Below, in pieces: positions 22,192-33,434 of a DNA stretch of 36,507 nucleotides. Origin of the DNA: Psilocybe azurescens (Eukaryota > Basidiomycota > Agaricomycetes > Agaricales > Agrocybaceae). The translations under genes and the position numbers were made by a program. Position 1 is the first letter of the stretch, and each line of letters opens with the position of its first letter. Location of the stretch: contig JAJIRX010000304.1 in the NCBI GenBank assembly GCA_023853785.1, positions 1 to 36,507 on the forward strand, written 5' to 3'. The notes under the pieces were generated by a model, which saw only the letters and a list, made by a program, of their open reading frames with translations, made no database searches and was not told the origin of the DNA.

Positions 22192-22332
22192 ACCGGTACG
22201 TCTTTCTGAGTTTGGGGATGCTCTCTGGTGTTCGAGGCTCGAGCGCTGATCCGATCATCCAATTTCCAGGTCGTACGACGGTATTGTTCTGGGATCACAT
22301 TTAAATGTGAGCTTCATCGCCTATGAACGCAC

Positions 22333-22675
22333 TCATTGTGCTACCCTGTTGCATCCTTCGGTTGTACTCAAGCGCACAAGCTGCTCATCATCGCTGCCCT
22401 TGGGCCTTTGGATGACCAGCTTGATGTAATCCAGTACAGGCACCGCATCGATATACTCCCACTTTCTCTCCCGCTCGCGTACAATACCATCCCTCAGCCG
22501 TAACATCACTATCAATCACATATACACCCACATCCCGATCTATGTATACATCCACATTTCTTTCAAAGGCCCGCCCGCCACTACCCAGCGCACGCTCTGG
22601 ACTTGGCATCGGGTCTATTATTTTAGCGACGCAAAACCATGTTGACCCATAGACAACACTATAACAAGAGACCAT
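22333..22675 (-). pseudogene. Possible hypothetical gene fragment, minus strand
   Basis: Two overlapping minus frames read together as one protein with a shift near 22470: first SGGRAFERNVDVYIDRDVG, then ERKWEYIDAVPVLDYIKLV and a stop at 22333-22335. The second half looks like genuine protein sequence. I cannot name a family, and the call rests only on composition. Confidence 0.3.
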
Positions 22676-22691
22676 GTGCCCTTGAATGAAG

Positions 22692-23472
22692 GGTGAGTAT
22701 ACGACCCCGTTTTCAACCCTGGTCCGAGCTGTCCCCGTCTATTCCTCTCCGGAGCCTCCGCTTGCACTCTCGGTTTCAATTTCAGTTCCTATCAACAGCC
22801 TTCCTCTTGTTTGCAGAAGGCTCACACTCACCACTTAGTATTTCGGTCTTTACGTCGGTCCAATATGACGACCTCTTCGCTTTTTGTATTGCTCCTTTTC
22901 CGTATATATATAACCGCCATTCTGATAAGCATGCAGTATGCGTTACGCTACGCAGAGCTCGATACCTCGCCTCTCATCGCCTCACTTGCTTTCGATATTC
23001 GAGGTGCTTGGAGTGTCGACTCTCGAGGCGAGTCAGGCAACCATATGTTTAACTGCTGGAGGAGTGGCGTTCTTTATTCACATTTGAAGTCACATCTACT
23101 CTTTTCTACAAGCTGTACCTGCGCGTTCCAACTATCCAAGCACGACCTCGCGCACACCCCAACTTGTACTACAATTAACACTCATACTCTTGAAAGGATC
23201 AATCGAATGCTTCCGTTCCATTCTTTCATCACCGTGCCTTGACATGGTCGGAGTCAATTGTTTTTAATTATGACTCGCCTTCATCTGTTGTATAATCATC
23301 ATACATATTATATTTGGGCCTGTAAGATCCGATATGGCCCCGCAATATCCTCCTAGATTCCCGAGTCCTAAGCCCCGAAAGCCAATCTTTTAATGAGCCA
23401 AACTCTGGGGGTGAGAGGGAAGAGCGGTCGTACTTCTATACGACAAAAATGAGGATAATAAAAATTGTAGAG
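22692..23472. other. Region without recognisable gene
   Basis: Several overlapping open frames under 145 codons occur on the plus strand but show no domain, splice pattern or family resemblance. The right part is the 3' flank of the minus-strand NACHT gene. Confidence 0.4.
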
Positions 23473-26400
23473 TTACCCTTTGAACATACCTTCAAGAAAT
23501 CTATAGCTAGAGAGCAGAACCCAAACGGCGGTCTCCATTGATGGCGAGGATGTATCTTGGGATACAGGTAATGCAGTGCACGTAGCGCATTCAAGTTCTG
23601 CTGTGTTGGAATCGCATATGGCAGACACTTGATAAACGGTAGAAAACATTTCTGTGAGATTCTCCCCAGTGTTCTTCGAAATTGGCGTTGAGCGCAGCGT
23701 ATTGATTTTTACGAGCATGGTGAGAAGGAATGCGGATAGATGAGGATACCAGTCGTAAGGGCTGATGACTGAACTTCTCTCTCTCTCAAACACTTGCTCG
23801 TGGAACTCAGTTATCCATCTGTGTAAAAAGACAGCTTTGACACCAGCAATCGGAAACGCCAATTGATCCAGATTTCTCTCCTCAATGATGGAGTAGGGTC
23901 TGTCATGGGGTGGAGGTGTTATATGTAATGATACAGACGGAATTTCGTCTCTATTACTGATCATCCAAAGATTAGAGTAATAGGGGTTTGTGAAGTATCG
24001 CAAGTAGCAGATTTCGAATATTCGTTTGGCAACGTATAGCATTGTTTGAGGAAGGCGACTATCGTGATCTCTGATAACGTCCTTGCTGGGTTCTGTCTGG
24101 TATTTAGATGGAAGCGGTAAATCAGTGACCAGAATATGATGATGTTGACACTCACCATCTGCCTGTTAAACCAGCACAACGCTCCCAATATCAATGTAAT
24201 TGAGGCTTTATTGATATCGTGTAAACGATCCCAGAAAGATATATCCATGATGATGTTGAATATTTGCATTTTCTTCGGATCTTCAAAGTATTCTTTGGAG
24301 TGTATGTCCGAAATTCGACTGTGTCGTAAGAAGCATTCGGCAGTAGACACACACTCCTCAAATGGACGTCGAACCAAGGATTGGAAAACATTTCTGCGGA
24401 ATATCCTGTCAAAGTGATGAGCACTGAGACTTACTATCTGAGGGTCCCATGCTCCGACATGTTGGTTTTCCTGACATTGGCCTTGGACCTTGCGACGCAC
24501 GGCCAAAAAGACAGGAGCCATATATATATAGCATAAAGTCCCTCTGTCAACGTAGTGCAAATTAAGGTATACCAAGTCGGGGAGGTGTTGGAGATCAGAT
24601 ATAATGGTATCCAGACCTATATTCATGAACTCCGAGATATCCTTGATGCTAGTCTCCATGCTGAGAGGAGAGTAAGAACTGTATAAATCGAGGTATGCGA
24701 AGGTTGCTGAGTTTTTGGGTGATCGGTCAATGATCTGCTGTGCTGAAATTGTTTGAGCAATGGTGAGAACGTCTGTGAGAGACTGAAGTAGGTGTAGGTG
24801 CCTTTTACGCCAATATTGACCGTCCGAGGCCAGCATAAGTTCCCTGTCGGTAATAAAACCCAAGACAGAGGTCGTGAACCAGTACAGATGACTTGGTTGG
24901 GCGACATGCGAAGGTCTGCAGGCAATGGTCTTGCGAAGGCTTTCACAAAGTTCCTCTAATACATTGGCAATAGATCTCACATCAAATCTGATGAACATCG
25001 ACAGATACTCATATCTATTGAGCATATTACGATAGACCAATAGTCCCGTACTGTCAGAAAATGTGTATATCAATCTCCTTATATATTTACCAAACATAAA
25101 AATGCTAAGACACTTACCGTTCTATAGTCCGCTCGGCCCGTGGATTATCCTCAACAATATCGACCCCGAGCTTGAGCACGGCGCAGATAAACTCAGTCCC
25201 AACGGCGCTCAAATCAATTGCATACTCTCCTGACCTTGACTCATCCTCGAGAAATTCGCGGAACGATAGGTGACTGAACGAAATTGGTGCCTCTACCAAT
25301 GGAGACCCAAAGATTGGCTCTAGCGCACGGAATTCCTCAGAGTATTCCACCTTGGATACTTTGATCAAGGAGCTTAAGGCCCTCAACACCAGTTGAATTT
25401 CTCCCGAATCAACTCCTAGCATTTCCTGAATCATTTTTTCGCTCAATTCGAGCAAGAGACCACCAAGGACACATTTCATTGTGTCTGGACGAGGATATGA
25501 TGACAGGATGGTGGCGTAGAGTTTATCGAGATCCGAAAATGCCGATGCTTGATGTGGTCCAGGTGTCATCAATATGTGGAGTTGTTCTCGGGGGTCACAG
25601 AAATTGGACGAGGCGCCAACAAATTCCAAGACAGTGGATACATAAACGTACTGGCCTGAAGCGCTATACACAAACCGCCTGATAATATGATCTGGAGGCC
25701 AAGGACGGGGGTAGAAGACATTATTAGAATATTCTCGTTGTAAATCTTGTTGAATCCCTCTCGAAGGTACCTCTCAATATCCCTATACGTGTTCTCATCA
25801 TCTCGTAGGCAGACTGATTTTGTAACATGTTCCAGAGGTCCGATTTCGAATGAGTCGGAAATCCAGTACTCTGGACGACTAACAATGAGAAATCGGAGGG
25901 GATATTGTACTCGGTGATTGCCTTGGATAAGAGTGAGAGGATTTCGGACTGCATGCGTTTTGACCCAGCGCATTCGTCCAAACCATCGATAATGACTGTG
26001 GGGTTGTGTGCAGGCCAGTCGGTGACACGTAGTAATGGCTCTATAATGAGGCATCGGAGTTGGACGTCGATGGATGCAGTCGGAAGAGTGGGATTATCAA
26101 GCATAGCAGCGTCAATTTGGGCACGAAAGGAAGGGAAATTGAGGGCGAGCTGGTATGAAATTGTCGAGAATAGCTTTGTACCATCCCCACGTCCAACGGC
26201 ATCTTTGGTGAAGAAAAAGCTTCCAGCATACTTGCTATCCTCTGATATCTCCTTCAGAAGAACGGCAATGGAGTGGGCGATGGCTGATTTGCCGCCACCT
26301 GCTGGTCCGTTAAGCCAAAGTGCCCGTTCTTTGGGACTGGGGTCGTTGACCCAGCCGAGTATAGTGCTGATTATCTTCTCGCGAGTGCCGGGGTGGCATT

Positions 26401-26680
26401 TCGGGGAGGGAATCGCTCGGCAGAGTTATACATCGCATCAGCTGCGATATGCTGCCCCAGAATGTGCAGTCCTACCACTCCATAATGAGTATAAATGCTC
26501 GGTATATGATGTCTACTACCGCTCACCTACATCCCTTCCTCCATCGTAGTAATTCTCTTCTACTACTTGTCGAAAGTTTCCACCATTAATCATGACATTC
26601 CTTGCACCTTGGAACTGCTGCATACCCGAGTTGAGGGTACGATGAGCGCGTATTGCGGAATATTTCTCATCTTTGGGCAT
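23473..26680 (-). CDS. NACHT-domain STAND NTPase (NLR-like), four exons, three apparent 1-nt frameshifts
   Basis: STAND NTPases act as ATP/GTP-driven switches in fungal non-self recognition and regulated cell death. From ATG 26680 (ATG 26623 is an alternative) exon 1 holds NVMINGGNFRQVVEENYY. Exon 2 holds SAERF, CHPGTREKI, Walker A GPAGGGKS (about residues 107-114), Walker B VIIDGLDEC (about 212-219) and sensor-like FLIVSRPEYW, then SFREFLEDESRSGEY. Introns are 26472-26526, 25051-25117 and 24097-24155, all GT-AG. Exons 3-4 give about 500 residues without a recognised domain; no WD40, ankyrin or TPR repeats are seen. Stop is at 23473. Frame is lost only at GGGG 26403-26406, GGGG 25898-25901 and GGGGG 25707-25711; one extra base in each yields about 1,009 residues. 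Confidence 0.85.
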
Positions 26681-26746
26681 TGTACTAGGGCTTTGCAAAG
26701 GAAGAAACAGTTGCTGACAATGCCCACGGCGTGGTGCAGCACACAA

Positions 26747-28007
26747 GGTGAGTTAATTCGCACGGCCATGTGCCCTTGAGTTTTCATGCAGTGCAACACA
26801 GCGACGTGCACCGCCATACACTGCCATGCACTGGCATCTAATCCTTGTATATGTCTAAATTTACCCTTTAATTGCGACCCAGTCTCACTGATGTCAACAA
26901 GACATTTTTCTTGACCTCCTCAGGGGATGAGACATATGAAGACCACTGTATCGTATTAGATACCGTCCAAACAGGAGATTCACAGGATGAACGTGTCTGC
27001 AATGTTTGTCAATTGTAACCCAGTCGCACTGATAATCTTGAAACCATTAGGACTAAGGAAAGCCCAGGAACAATGTACTCACCTATTTCGCCCATAGTAC
27101 ATTATCACGGTATATCAGAGTCGGACTACACGACGGTGTTGTGTTCCTGACGGAGTCCGCACAAATGCATGTACAGTTTTAGTACTAGCCACAGTGCAAC
27201 TACCATGACAGGGAAAGCTGGAAGCTATGCACAGGAATGCAGTGATATCCTATTCTCAAAGGTACACCGGTCACTGTACAAGTTCCTCCTATGTCGAATC
27301 CGGCGATGCTCATATTGGAGCCTGGTCAAGTGAGAGCGTTATTGTTGGAACATCAGAGAGAATAATTATAGCTTCGTTAGCGCACTTTCTAGTACCTTTA
27401 CTCGGTTGAATCATGGACATGGCTGTGATCAAGCTTTCTTGTCAAAAAGTTACTCCCAAATGTGGGTGTCACCGCATTTACTTGAGATTGCGATGTGCCC
27501 GCACTCTTTGAACCTTTTCAACTGTTCTGAGTGGTGTTACAAGGTGGTTAAAACAGTCACTTCTACTCACTTTTGCCACACGAAGTAACTTTGTCCCCGC
27601 AAAAGTGAAGTAGAAGTGTGCAAAAAATTACGATCAAAGTCAACGTGATAGTGGCTCTATTATATTCTGTCTTGCGTAGCTCTGTGTTAACGCTGTTATG
27701 ATCGACCGACTAATAAACAGTTTTAGGCAGGGACTACTTCCAGTTACAGCACGCCACAAGATGGTCTGGATACAGGAGACAGCAGAGAGCTCAGCGTTTG
27801 AAGTCATCTTAATGTACAAGAAATTCGATTTATCGAGAAACGCCTACATAATTAGAATTGTGGTTTCTGATGCGAAATATGGCCCCAATTACGTTGAGGG
27901 TGAGAGTGAGAAGTTGACGCTGACGCGGATGCTACTAATGTCGCAGAAGAATCAGTAATACACATAACCGAACATATGCATTAGCAGAAGGCCCCACTAC
28001 ACCGAAA
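26747..28007. other. Region without recognisable gene
   Basis: No domain-bearing ORF is seen. The word CCCAGTC[TG]CACTGAT occurs twice (near 26878 and 27019) as part of an imperfect direct repeat. A strong inverted repeat lies at 27558-27618. A plus-strand frame at 27698-27958 is open but unrecognised. Confidence 0.4.
27558..27618. repeat. Near-perfect 19-20 bp inverted repeat
   Basis: CACTTCTACTCACTTTTGC (27558-27576) pairs with GCAAAAGTGAAGTAGAAGTG (27599-27618), the only difference being one extra A in the right arm. The loop is 22 nt. It resembles a small foldback element or the core of a MITE. No coding sequence is attached. Confidence 0.8.
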
Positions 28008-28235
28008 TCAGGGCAACGGCCAACAATATACATACCTCCTGCGCTCAACTATACCCTTACGGGCAGCCCTAAGCTCTTTGTGCGAGCTAATAACCATCTC
28101 CATATCACTTCTTGATCGATGATTTTCTGTTTTCTGTTGCTTCTCTCCATGACGAGGATATAACAAGTGGGTAAACTCTTCTGAGAGTCTTGACGAGATT
28201 GCGTAGAGACATAAGTGGGTATTAGAACATGTCAT
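28008..28235 (-). CDS. Possible exon of an unknown gene
   Basis: A minus-strand open frame includes SSRLSEEFTHLLYPRHGEK and SHKELRAARKGIVERRR. A GT follows the last Arg (GTATGT), as at a 5' splice site. The composition is protein-like and strongly charged. The family is unknown and no partner exon is established, so this is weak. Confidence 0.25.
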   Translation of the reverse strand: MTCSNTHLCLYAISSRLSEEFTHLLYPRHGEKQQKTENHRSRSDMEMVISSHKELRAARKGIVERRRYVYCWPLP

Positions 28236-28333
28236 TCACAATACGGATGTATTCTCAAATAAAGAGAGAGCTTTTCACGATTTGAAGGGAAGACAAAACA
28301 TTCTCTGTGATGCATTGCTAGCACAACGGTTAA

Positions 28334-28349
28334 ATATATATATATATAT
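28334..28349. repeat. (AT)8 microsatellite
   Basis: Eight perfect AT dinucleotides within an AT-rich spacer upstream of transporter copy 2. Likely polymorphic in length. Confidence 0.9.
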
Positions 28350-28724
28350 TAGACCATTCATCACGTGTAGACCTCACCTAAACAATTTCAAACAATGACA
28401 CTGCCAGATTCACGCATACCACTCAAATGAATCACACTACCACGATCCAATGAACGTATACAGCCAGTATATAACGGTGGACGATGTCGTCCGACGCTCA
28501 ATACACCTCCATGCACAGGACCTAGCATCCGCAGGTCGGCATACCGCTCTTATCTGAACCAGGAGATGGGTGGTTCAGTGATTTTCTCCTCGCTGTATTC
28601 ACCGTATGGTTCTGTTCTTTTCTCATCTGTATTTTTATACCGTGCTCTCCGACATGCTCCGCTATCTATCGTCTGTGGAATACCTCATTCTGAGCCCTTA
28701 TCGTTTCTCCCTTTATGACGGTCC

Positions 28725-30990
28725 ATCCTCGAGGTCTTCTTCCCATGTGCTGTCGGGTACATCCTGGCAAGACAGTATCCTGGATAAGAAGGCTCAAGAG
28801 GTACGCATATACTCTCCCTGACTATCTCTGGTTCGTTCCAAGGCTGTGCTTTATATATCACTGACGTTTGTAAATATAGAAAATGAACATACTTAATGTA
28901 TCGCTCTTCACACCCGCACTCCTCTTCTCCAAAAGTCTTTTTTTACTTGTCTTCCGGTAAGTGTACATGATGAGCAGTTTTTCCATCATTCTTTGTAATG
29001 TGACTTACGCTGCATCTAATTGACCTTTTCACAGAAACTTAAGGAGCTCTAGATGATTCCGACATGGTTCATCATCGTCGCCGCCACCTCAATGGTCGTA
29101 GGCCGCGTTCTGGGATGGAGGCTCAGGTTGAGAAATTTGCAGCAGTACGTGCACCCCACCCTTCCTTTTCCCTGTGTTCGTTATTCCTTTCCACAATTCG
29201 TGTTTCTTTTCGCATTTTGTCCTGCCGTTTCCTTCCTTTCATCCCTCCCTCATTCACAAGTGCTTTGTATACTCCCACCACATCTTACCTTACTCGCCCC
29301 CGCTTCTCTTTCACCTCTCCGCACTTAAATCGACCCCAGCTTACTCCCACACACTCAGTCACATAGTCAGGAGCTTCGTCATGGCCAACGCGATATTCAT
29401 AAACCCCAACGCACTCCCGATCGCGCTCATGCAGAGCCCCGTCCTCTCGGTGCCTGACCCCGCGCGGGGCTCGGACGATAACAAGAACGCTATCCTCGGA
29501 CTCGCGCTGATGTATTTGATGATGTCCAATACGCTTGGAATGGTGGTATGTGGCTTTGCTTTTGTTTTACGCACTGCTCCACTCCTTTCACATGCACCCT
29601 ATCCCTCTCGCCTATACCCCCATGTCAATCACCGTCTGTCCTCTTACCCACTCGCGTGCATCCCTCTAACCACCTCTCACAGGTCCCACAGCTACGACAT
29701 AAGCCTCCTCGCGGGCAGACATCATCCTCACACCACCTGTCCTCTCATCCGCGACCCCGCCGTTTGCATCCATGCTCTGACTTGACATAGATCCCAACAC
29801 CAAGGATGAGGGCACGCCGCTCCTCTTGGACTTCGCAGATGACGACAAACAGAAAGGAGACGGGGATGAAGGTGATTTAAGGACGCACACGTTGAGCTCT
29901 ACGCTCGTACAGTCGTCGGGGTCGATGAAGAGGGATGACGGGCGGGTTCACGGAGTCGGCCACCTCCTCTGGGCCCTCGTCGCTTCGCATCACCGCACCC
30001 TCGGGAGGCCCAGGTGCTCTGGGTGCTATGTCATTTTTCACAACATCCGTGCGGAACGGCAAATAGCTCCAAACACAAACGGAAATGGGACAAGGGACAG
30101 GGACATGACACAGGAGCTGGGGCTGGAAACAGCAGGAAATCTGCACTCCCGCTTGGCAGGCGCAACACGACCTTTATAATTTGTTCACTAATAGTCCGAA
30201 TGAGATCCACGCGGATTTGCCGGCTGGGGCTGTCAGCGCTTCCACTACTCGTTCTGGGACTGGTGCAGCGCGATGCGCTGGAGGTGTGCGAGGGATGGGG
30301 AGATGAGTGGTAGTAGGGATGAGGAGGGGGATGGATATGAAGCCGAACGCGGCTTCAATAGTCATGTGACCTCGCAAACAGTGCACCCTCTCCCCGTGCT
30401 CGTTCATTCTCAAAGCTGCTCATCACCCTCCGCCCCTTACATAGAGTATACATTCTGCACCCCTACACACGCTTCTCCTCTCGATCTATGCATTCCTAAC
30501 AATTTCACCCGACGCCGTCCCGTCCTGCTCTCGCTCATTGTCACCCTGACACCCCCCGCTGCAATATGCGCTGGAGCATAATAGTGCGTTGAGTCCTGTG
30601 AATGAGGCGGTTGGGATGTGTAGGAACTGTGTAGTGCCTGTGACGCTTGTTGTGTATTTTGAGGGTGGGGAGGGGAAGGGGGAAGGAGGCCGGGGGAAGG
30701 AAGGAGTAAGGGGAAGAAGAGGAAGGGGAGGTATAGATATACAGCGCGTCAAGGATCTATTCCGCTTCGGGACACATTCGATCGCGCAACAGAAGGGTAC
30801 ACAAAAGTGGAAAAGGAGTCGAACCGGCGAAGAAGCCGGCAAGCCGAAGATGGTGCTACTCGTGATCTCGGTGCACATGCTGCTCACTCCGCCGATTGTC
30901 CCTGCAACGAAGAGCGATTGGCATGCCATGTTTGAGGTTCTTTTTTCATTTCGGTATGTCCTATGTGAGATATATGCGCCTTTTATGAGT
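28725..30990 (+). pseudogene. PIN-like / auxin efflux carrier family transporter pseudogene, copy 2 (3'-truncated)
   Basis: The first recognisable exon has ILEVFFPCAVGYILARQ, then after a frame change ILDKKAQE (to 28800). Exon 28880-28956 encodes LNVSLFTPALLFSK. Exon 29035-29144 encodes KLKEL, a TAG where Trp is expected, then MIPTWFIIVAATSMVVG. Exon 29371-29545 encodes MANAIFINPNALPIALM and MSNTLGMV. The cytoplasmic-loop exons follow with frame changes, then ALEHNSAL, CVVPVTLVVYF, a purine tract, and KPKMVLLVISVHMLL near 30840. Introns match copy 1 in position and sequence. The last exon found in copy 1 (SPPALTL) is absent; similarity ends near 30990. Confidence 0.82.
30662..30732 (+). repeat. 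G-rich purine tract inside transporter copy 2
   Basis: A GGGG/GGAA-rich tract of about 70 bases at the same protein position as the tract in copy 1, but shorter and with different spacing. This is consistent with independent length change after duplication. Confidence 0.7.
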
Positions 30991-31116
30991 CTACTGACGA
31001 TTGGTCTTATTCGATCCCATCAAATGAAAGAAGGAGAAGGCTGGAAGGACAGGGAAGCGTTGCCAGCCACTCCTTCCTTGTCCTGCTAGCTCCCATTATT
31101 TAGGTAATAAGCTGCA

Positions 31117-31147
31117 ACCAAATGTTATGTGAACAATCACATTTGGT
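31117..31147. repeat. Inverted repeat at the right edge of the duplicated block
   Basis: ACCAAATGT (31117-31125) pairs with ACATTTGGT (31139-31147), and GTGA/TCAC add a nested pair around a short ACAA loop. It lies about 130 bp after similarity between the two transporter copies ends and about 320 bp before the next gene. Confidence 0.7.
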
Positions 31148-31468
31148 TTGTGTTATATTTCTGCACGTGTGGCCGGCGCCGCCGACCGACATCGTTCCTG
31201 TTTCCACCTCGTGTTTCCATTCTATCTCACTCACTGTCTATGATCTTCTGGGCGGGATGCACGACGCGCACCGACTTGCGCTTCCTAGAACGAATTTTTG
31301 ATCCCCGCGGCCTCGTTCTCTGTTGCTTTGGTCTCAAGAGCTCAAGTTTCAACTCTGAACTTGAGATGTTATCTTCAACTGTGCGATAAATAGGGCAGAA
31401 CCAATTGCACTCTGTAGGTTCCACCATTGTCCCATTTCCTTATTATACTAACACTCCAACACCTCATT

Positions 31469-33434
31469 ATGCCATCAGTTCGTCGCCTCCTTTTCAAAAA
31501 CCACCATGTCTCTCATGGACCGCGTGCCATTCGAGAGTGCGAGCTCTACCGTGAGCTTCAAAATCACAACACCAATGGGGAGATGGTCACATATGAGTTG
31601 GCCACTGACTCATGGGTTCTGTACGCCCGGTAAATGACCGATTTTTAAATGTGATATCTTCTTGACGATCTGCTTTTGCACTAGACCTATTCGAGTTACG
31701 CCCAGTGGGACTTTCCATGAAGTTGCCGCCTCTGGCTTCCGCAACCTGTGTGATGGCTATGAGGCCCCTTTGTGTCCCCATGCTGCCGACCAGTCCAAGG
31801 ACCTGAAGCACTTTACGATGTCCTTACATCTAAGGGTGATGTATCAAGGATGGTACGAGGACGTTTTCCGATGTGATACACACCCCTGTAACTTTATAGG
31901 TATGTCCTTCTCTTCTTGTTTTTACCGCTTTCACCTTTTTTGTTATTTCCAGTTCTCATACCACGTCTCAAAGCTCCTGTAATACTGCAAACACAGGAGC
32001 AGATAGACGAATACACTTGTCAGTATTTCTTGACCCTCACTACTCTATCAACCAGGTTGACCTTCCAATCAGCCTTTCAAGATGACGATGAAGCAGCTGA
32101 GACGCGTGAATCATATGCCTGTAAGTTTTGATTCTAAGTTATAGTCATCAATGTTGATATTTACAGCCTTTTTCAGACGATCAGGACTTTTTACTTGGCC
32201 TTACCGATTCCAGCCCATCGAAAGCGTCTACGTCATCCACAAGTGAGGTTGAACACATGCTTGCTCCGAGGGCTGGTTCCTCGAGAACCCCTCTGTGGTA
32301 TCCTCTTCTCCAACTGTGCCCCTCTTCAAAGGACCGGTCTTCTCCAGCTCCAGCTCTCAAAACATCCCAGGCGCCCCAAACTTTAATCCTAGGTTGTTAC
32401 CAAATCTATCTCCTGGCAAGCATCGATTGTGGCCATCTCCACGCCCTATGACATTGTTGAGCCAACTTGCAACTGTGCGTAGCTTCTTTACAGAGGCCGT
32501 TGCTACTGCACGCAAAAACTCTGGTATGTAACCTTGCTGATATTTGTATGCATGGACTGTAACCCTTTGCTTTTAGATACTTTCCTCATGACCGAATTGT
32601 TTTATAACAAAAATCTGGTTTATATAAAGGTAAATGAAGATGTTCAATATCTTATGTGTGATTCTAACAATGTTTCTTTTTTGTTTGTTTTCAGAATCCC
32701 CTTCCGCTCACATTGCATGGGACTCTGACAGCACCCCTCTTGTCTTACAAGCCTATGATGATCGTCTTTTACCCTGGGTGCACCAATCGCATTTACCAAA
32801 ACCTCAATTTTTTCACCACCACTGTTGGCTCCATACTTCGTGAATTGAACTCCACTCTGGGTGTTCCGAAGTCGTCACTCCAGGCCCTAGTTGAACTATC
32901 AGTCAAGTGTGATGTCTGTGGTTGTATGTTCTCTCCTGATGGCTACAACCGCCATATTGATCCACAAGACAGCTGCTGCAAAAGCACGTCCAATGAGTTA
33001 ACCAGTAAGTCATGACTTTGATCTGTCTATCTGTCGAAGTTTGAAACTTACAATCTTGTCTGCAGTATCAAAGAAGGATGCCGACACCGATACTCTTCAA
33101 GCCCTCAAGATGAGGTCCTTTGCTGATCCAGCATTTGCTGAGACAGCAAAGGAGTTCCTTGACACTCCAATCAGCATCGCTTTCCTGGAGTGGAACTCGC
33201 AAATGGGTGTCCCTATGGATGTATTTGTTGTCATAACCACAGCCTATGTTGACTGTCGATCTTGCAAGCTGTCGCGAACATTTCCAGCACACTGAGGCCC
33301 ATCTCAATGATATTGGTGAATGCCCGGATCTCGGTGAAGTTGGAGCAACCTTGGTGAAGGGGAAGGGAAAGGGAAGGGAAAATGATGTTCCAAATCTGGA
33401 GGATAGTGTCGGGGGAAGATGGGTGAGGCTGTAG
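31469..33434 (+). CDS. Hypothetical protein with two Cys/His clusters, seven exons
   Basis: I do not recognise a named domain. ATG at 31469 opens MPSVRRLLFKNHHVSHGP. Exons, each bounded by GT-AG: 31469-31629, 31685-31899, 31953-32120, 32177-32523, 32577-32629, 32695-33004, 33066-33434. Exon 2 has a possible metal-binding set (LCPH and FRCDTHPCNF). Exon 4 is Ser/Pro-rich. Exon 6 carries KCDVCGCMFSPDGYNRHI with a following Cys (C2HC-like). Exon 7 carries FLEWNSQMGVP and CRSCKLSRTFPAH. Two 1-nt frame problems are seen (near 32280 and 33292). The layout resembles a multi-copy agaricomycete hypothetical family as I recall it. The gene points towards the minus-strand gene at 34015, about 580 bp away. 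Confidence 0.6.

Noticed and set aside
24406..24434. GTAAGT...GACAG on the minus strand as an intron of the NACHT gene
   Set aside because: Only 29 nt, shorter than the other introns (55-67 nt), and the frame is open through it, so splicing is unlikely.
25905..26549. 214-codon plus-strand ORF
   Set aside because: Fully antisense to the NACHT exons with Walker A and B motifs; no domain in its own frame.
30486..30929. 147-codon minus-strand ORF
   Set aside because: Antisense shadow of transporter copy 2, rich in Pro and Ser because of the purine tract on the other strand.
14951..31090. A functional gene cluster of ArgRS, transporter and NACHT genes
   Set aside because: ArgRS and transporter copies are truncated and frameshifted; their proximity reflects duplication and not an operon-like or pathway cluster.
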